Source: Sclerurus mexicanus (lineage: Eukaryota > Chordata > Aves > Passeriformes > Furnariidae). Taken from it: DNA of 64,000 nt. Both the position numbers and the translations under genes were made by a program. Of the stretch, positions 63,999 to 64,000 are shown in pieces. Location of the stretch: NCBI GenBank assembly GCA_013396755.1, contig VWZF01002914.1, positions 621,635-685,634 on the forward strand. Reading direction: 5' to 3'. Below the pieces are notes generated by a model, which searched no databases, was not told the origin of the DNA, and saw only the letters and a list, made by a program, of their open reading frames with translations. Each line of letters starts with the position of its first letter. Within the stretch, counting starts at the first letter, position 1.

Positions 63999-64000
63999 TT

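Larger units (their letters stand above)
63020..64000 (+). mobile_element. CR1 LINE copy, running off the window end
   Basis: Similarity begins near the motif ATAACTGACTGACTTGGTAG (about 63027) and covers the central and C-terminal reverse transcriptase region and the start of the 3' UTR, ending at ATATCAGGAAACATTT (63951 on) and a T29 tract. The element should continue beyond the window to its ATTCTATG-type end. The palm region is recognisable at 63240-63350: GVHQGSIMGPVPFN, then KFADG and an in-frame stop where the catalytic aspartate pair and following residues should be. It belongs to a different CR1 subfamily from the copies at 49880 and 59455. It is clearly inactive. Confidence 0.92.

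Noticed and set aside
1..64000. CRISPR arrays, operons, bacterial or phage genes
   Set aside because: No spaced direct repeats, ribosome binding sites or dense coding are present. The window is vertebrate non-coding DNA.

Overview
The window looks like AT-rich, non-coding vertebrate DNA from a bird. The evidence is the repeats. Five pieces of the CR1 non-LTR retrotransposon are present, several ending in the ATTCTATG-type 3' repeats that define CR1. There are also two long-terminal-repeat (LTR) elements of kinds that are abundant in bird genomes, and two or more further LTR-like blocks. My impression that the LTR types fit a neoavian bird better than a chicken relative rests on memory of repeat families and is weak. 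I see no CpG-island-like stretch, no recognisable protein-coding exon, no tRNA or rRNA gene, no CRISPR and nothing bacterial. The open reading frames are about as long as chance predicts in sequence of this composition, apart from those inside retroelements.

Layout. 1-1122: unique AT-rich DNA. 1123-1709: solo LTR, minus strand. 4440-5165: CR1. 5700-6310: a GC-elevated block I cannot name. 8849-9923: a second minus-strand LTR with an internal array of about ten ~43-bp units. 9924-24452: unique DNA with a few microsatellites and a candidate regulatory element near 15.45 kb. 24453-24752: CR1 3' end. 24753-33249: unique DNA, including an A30 tract preceded by AATAAA just upstream of it (23605-23686) and a TG/CA palindrome at 31.46 kb. 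33250-34280: probable plus-strand LTR. 37090-38060: possible LTR-derived block. 40080-40380: unidentified GC-elevated block. 49880-50656, 59455-60640 and 63020-64000: CR1 copies; the last two keep decayed reverse transcriptase sequence, and the last runs off the window end after a T29 tract.

Nothing here works together as a pathway. The window is best read as intergenic or deep-intronic DNA built from old retroelement insertions and possible conserved non-coding elements. I found no previously undescribed biological system. The best leads are a duplicated 12-mer spaced by about three helical turns (15463 and 15494), the repeat array inside the second LTR, and the unidentified blocks.
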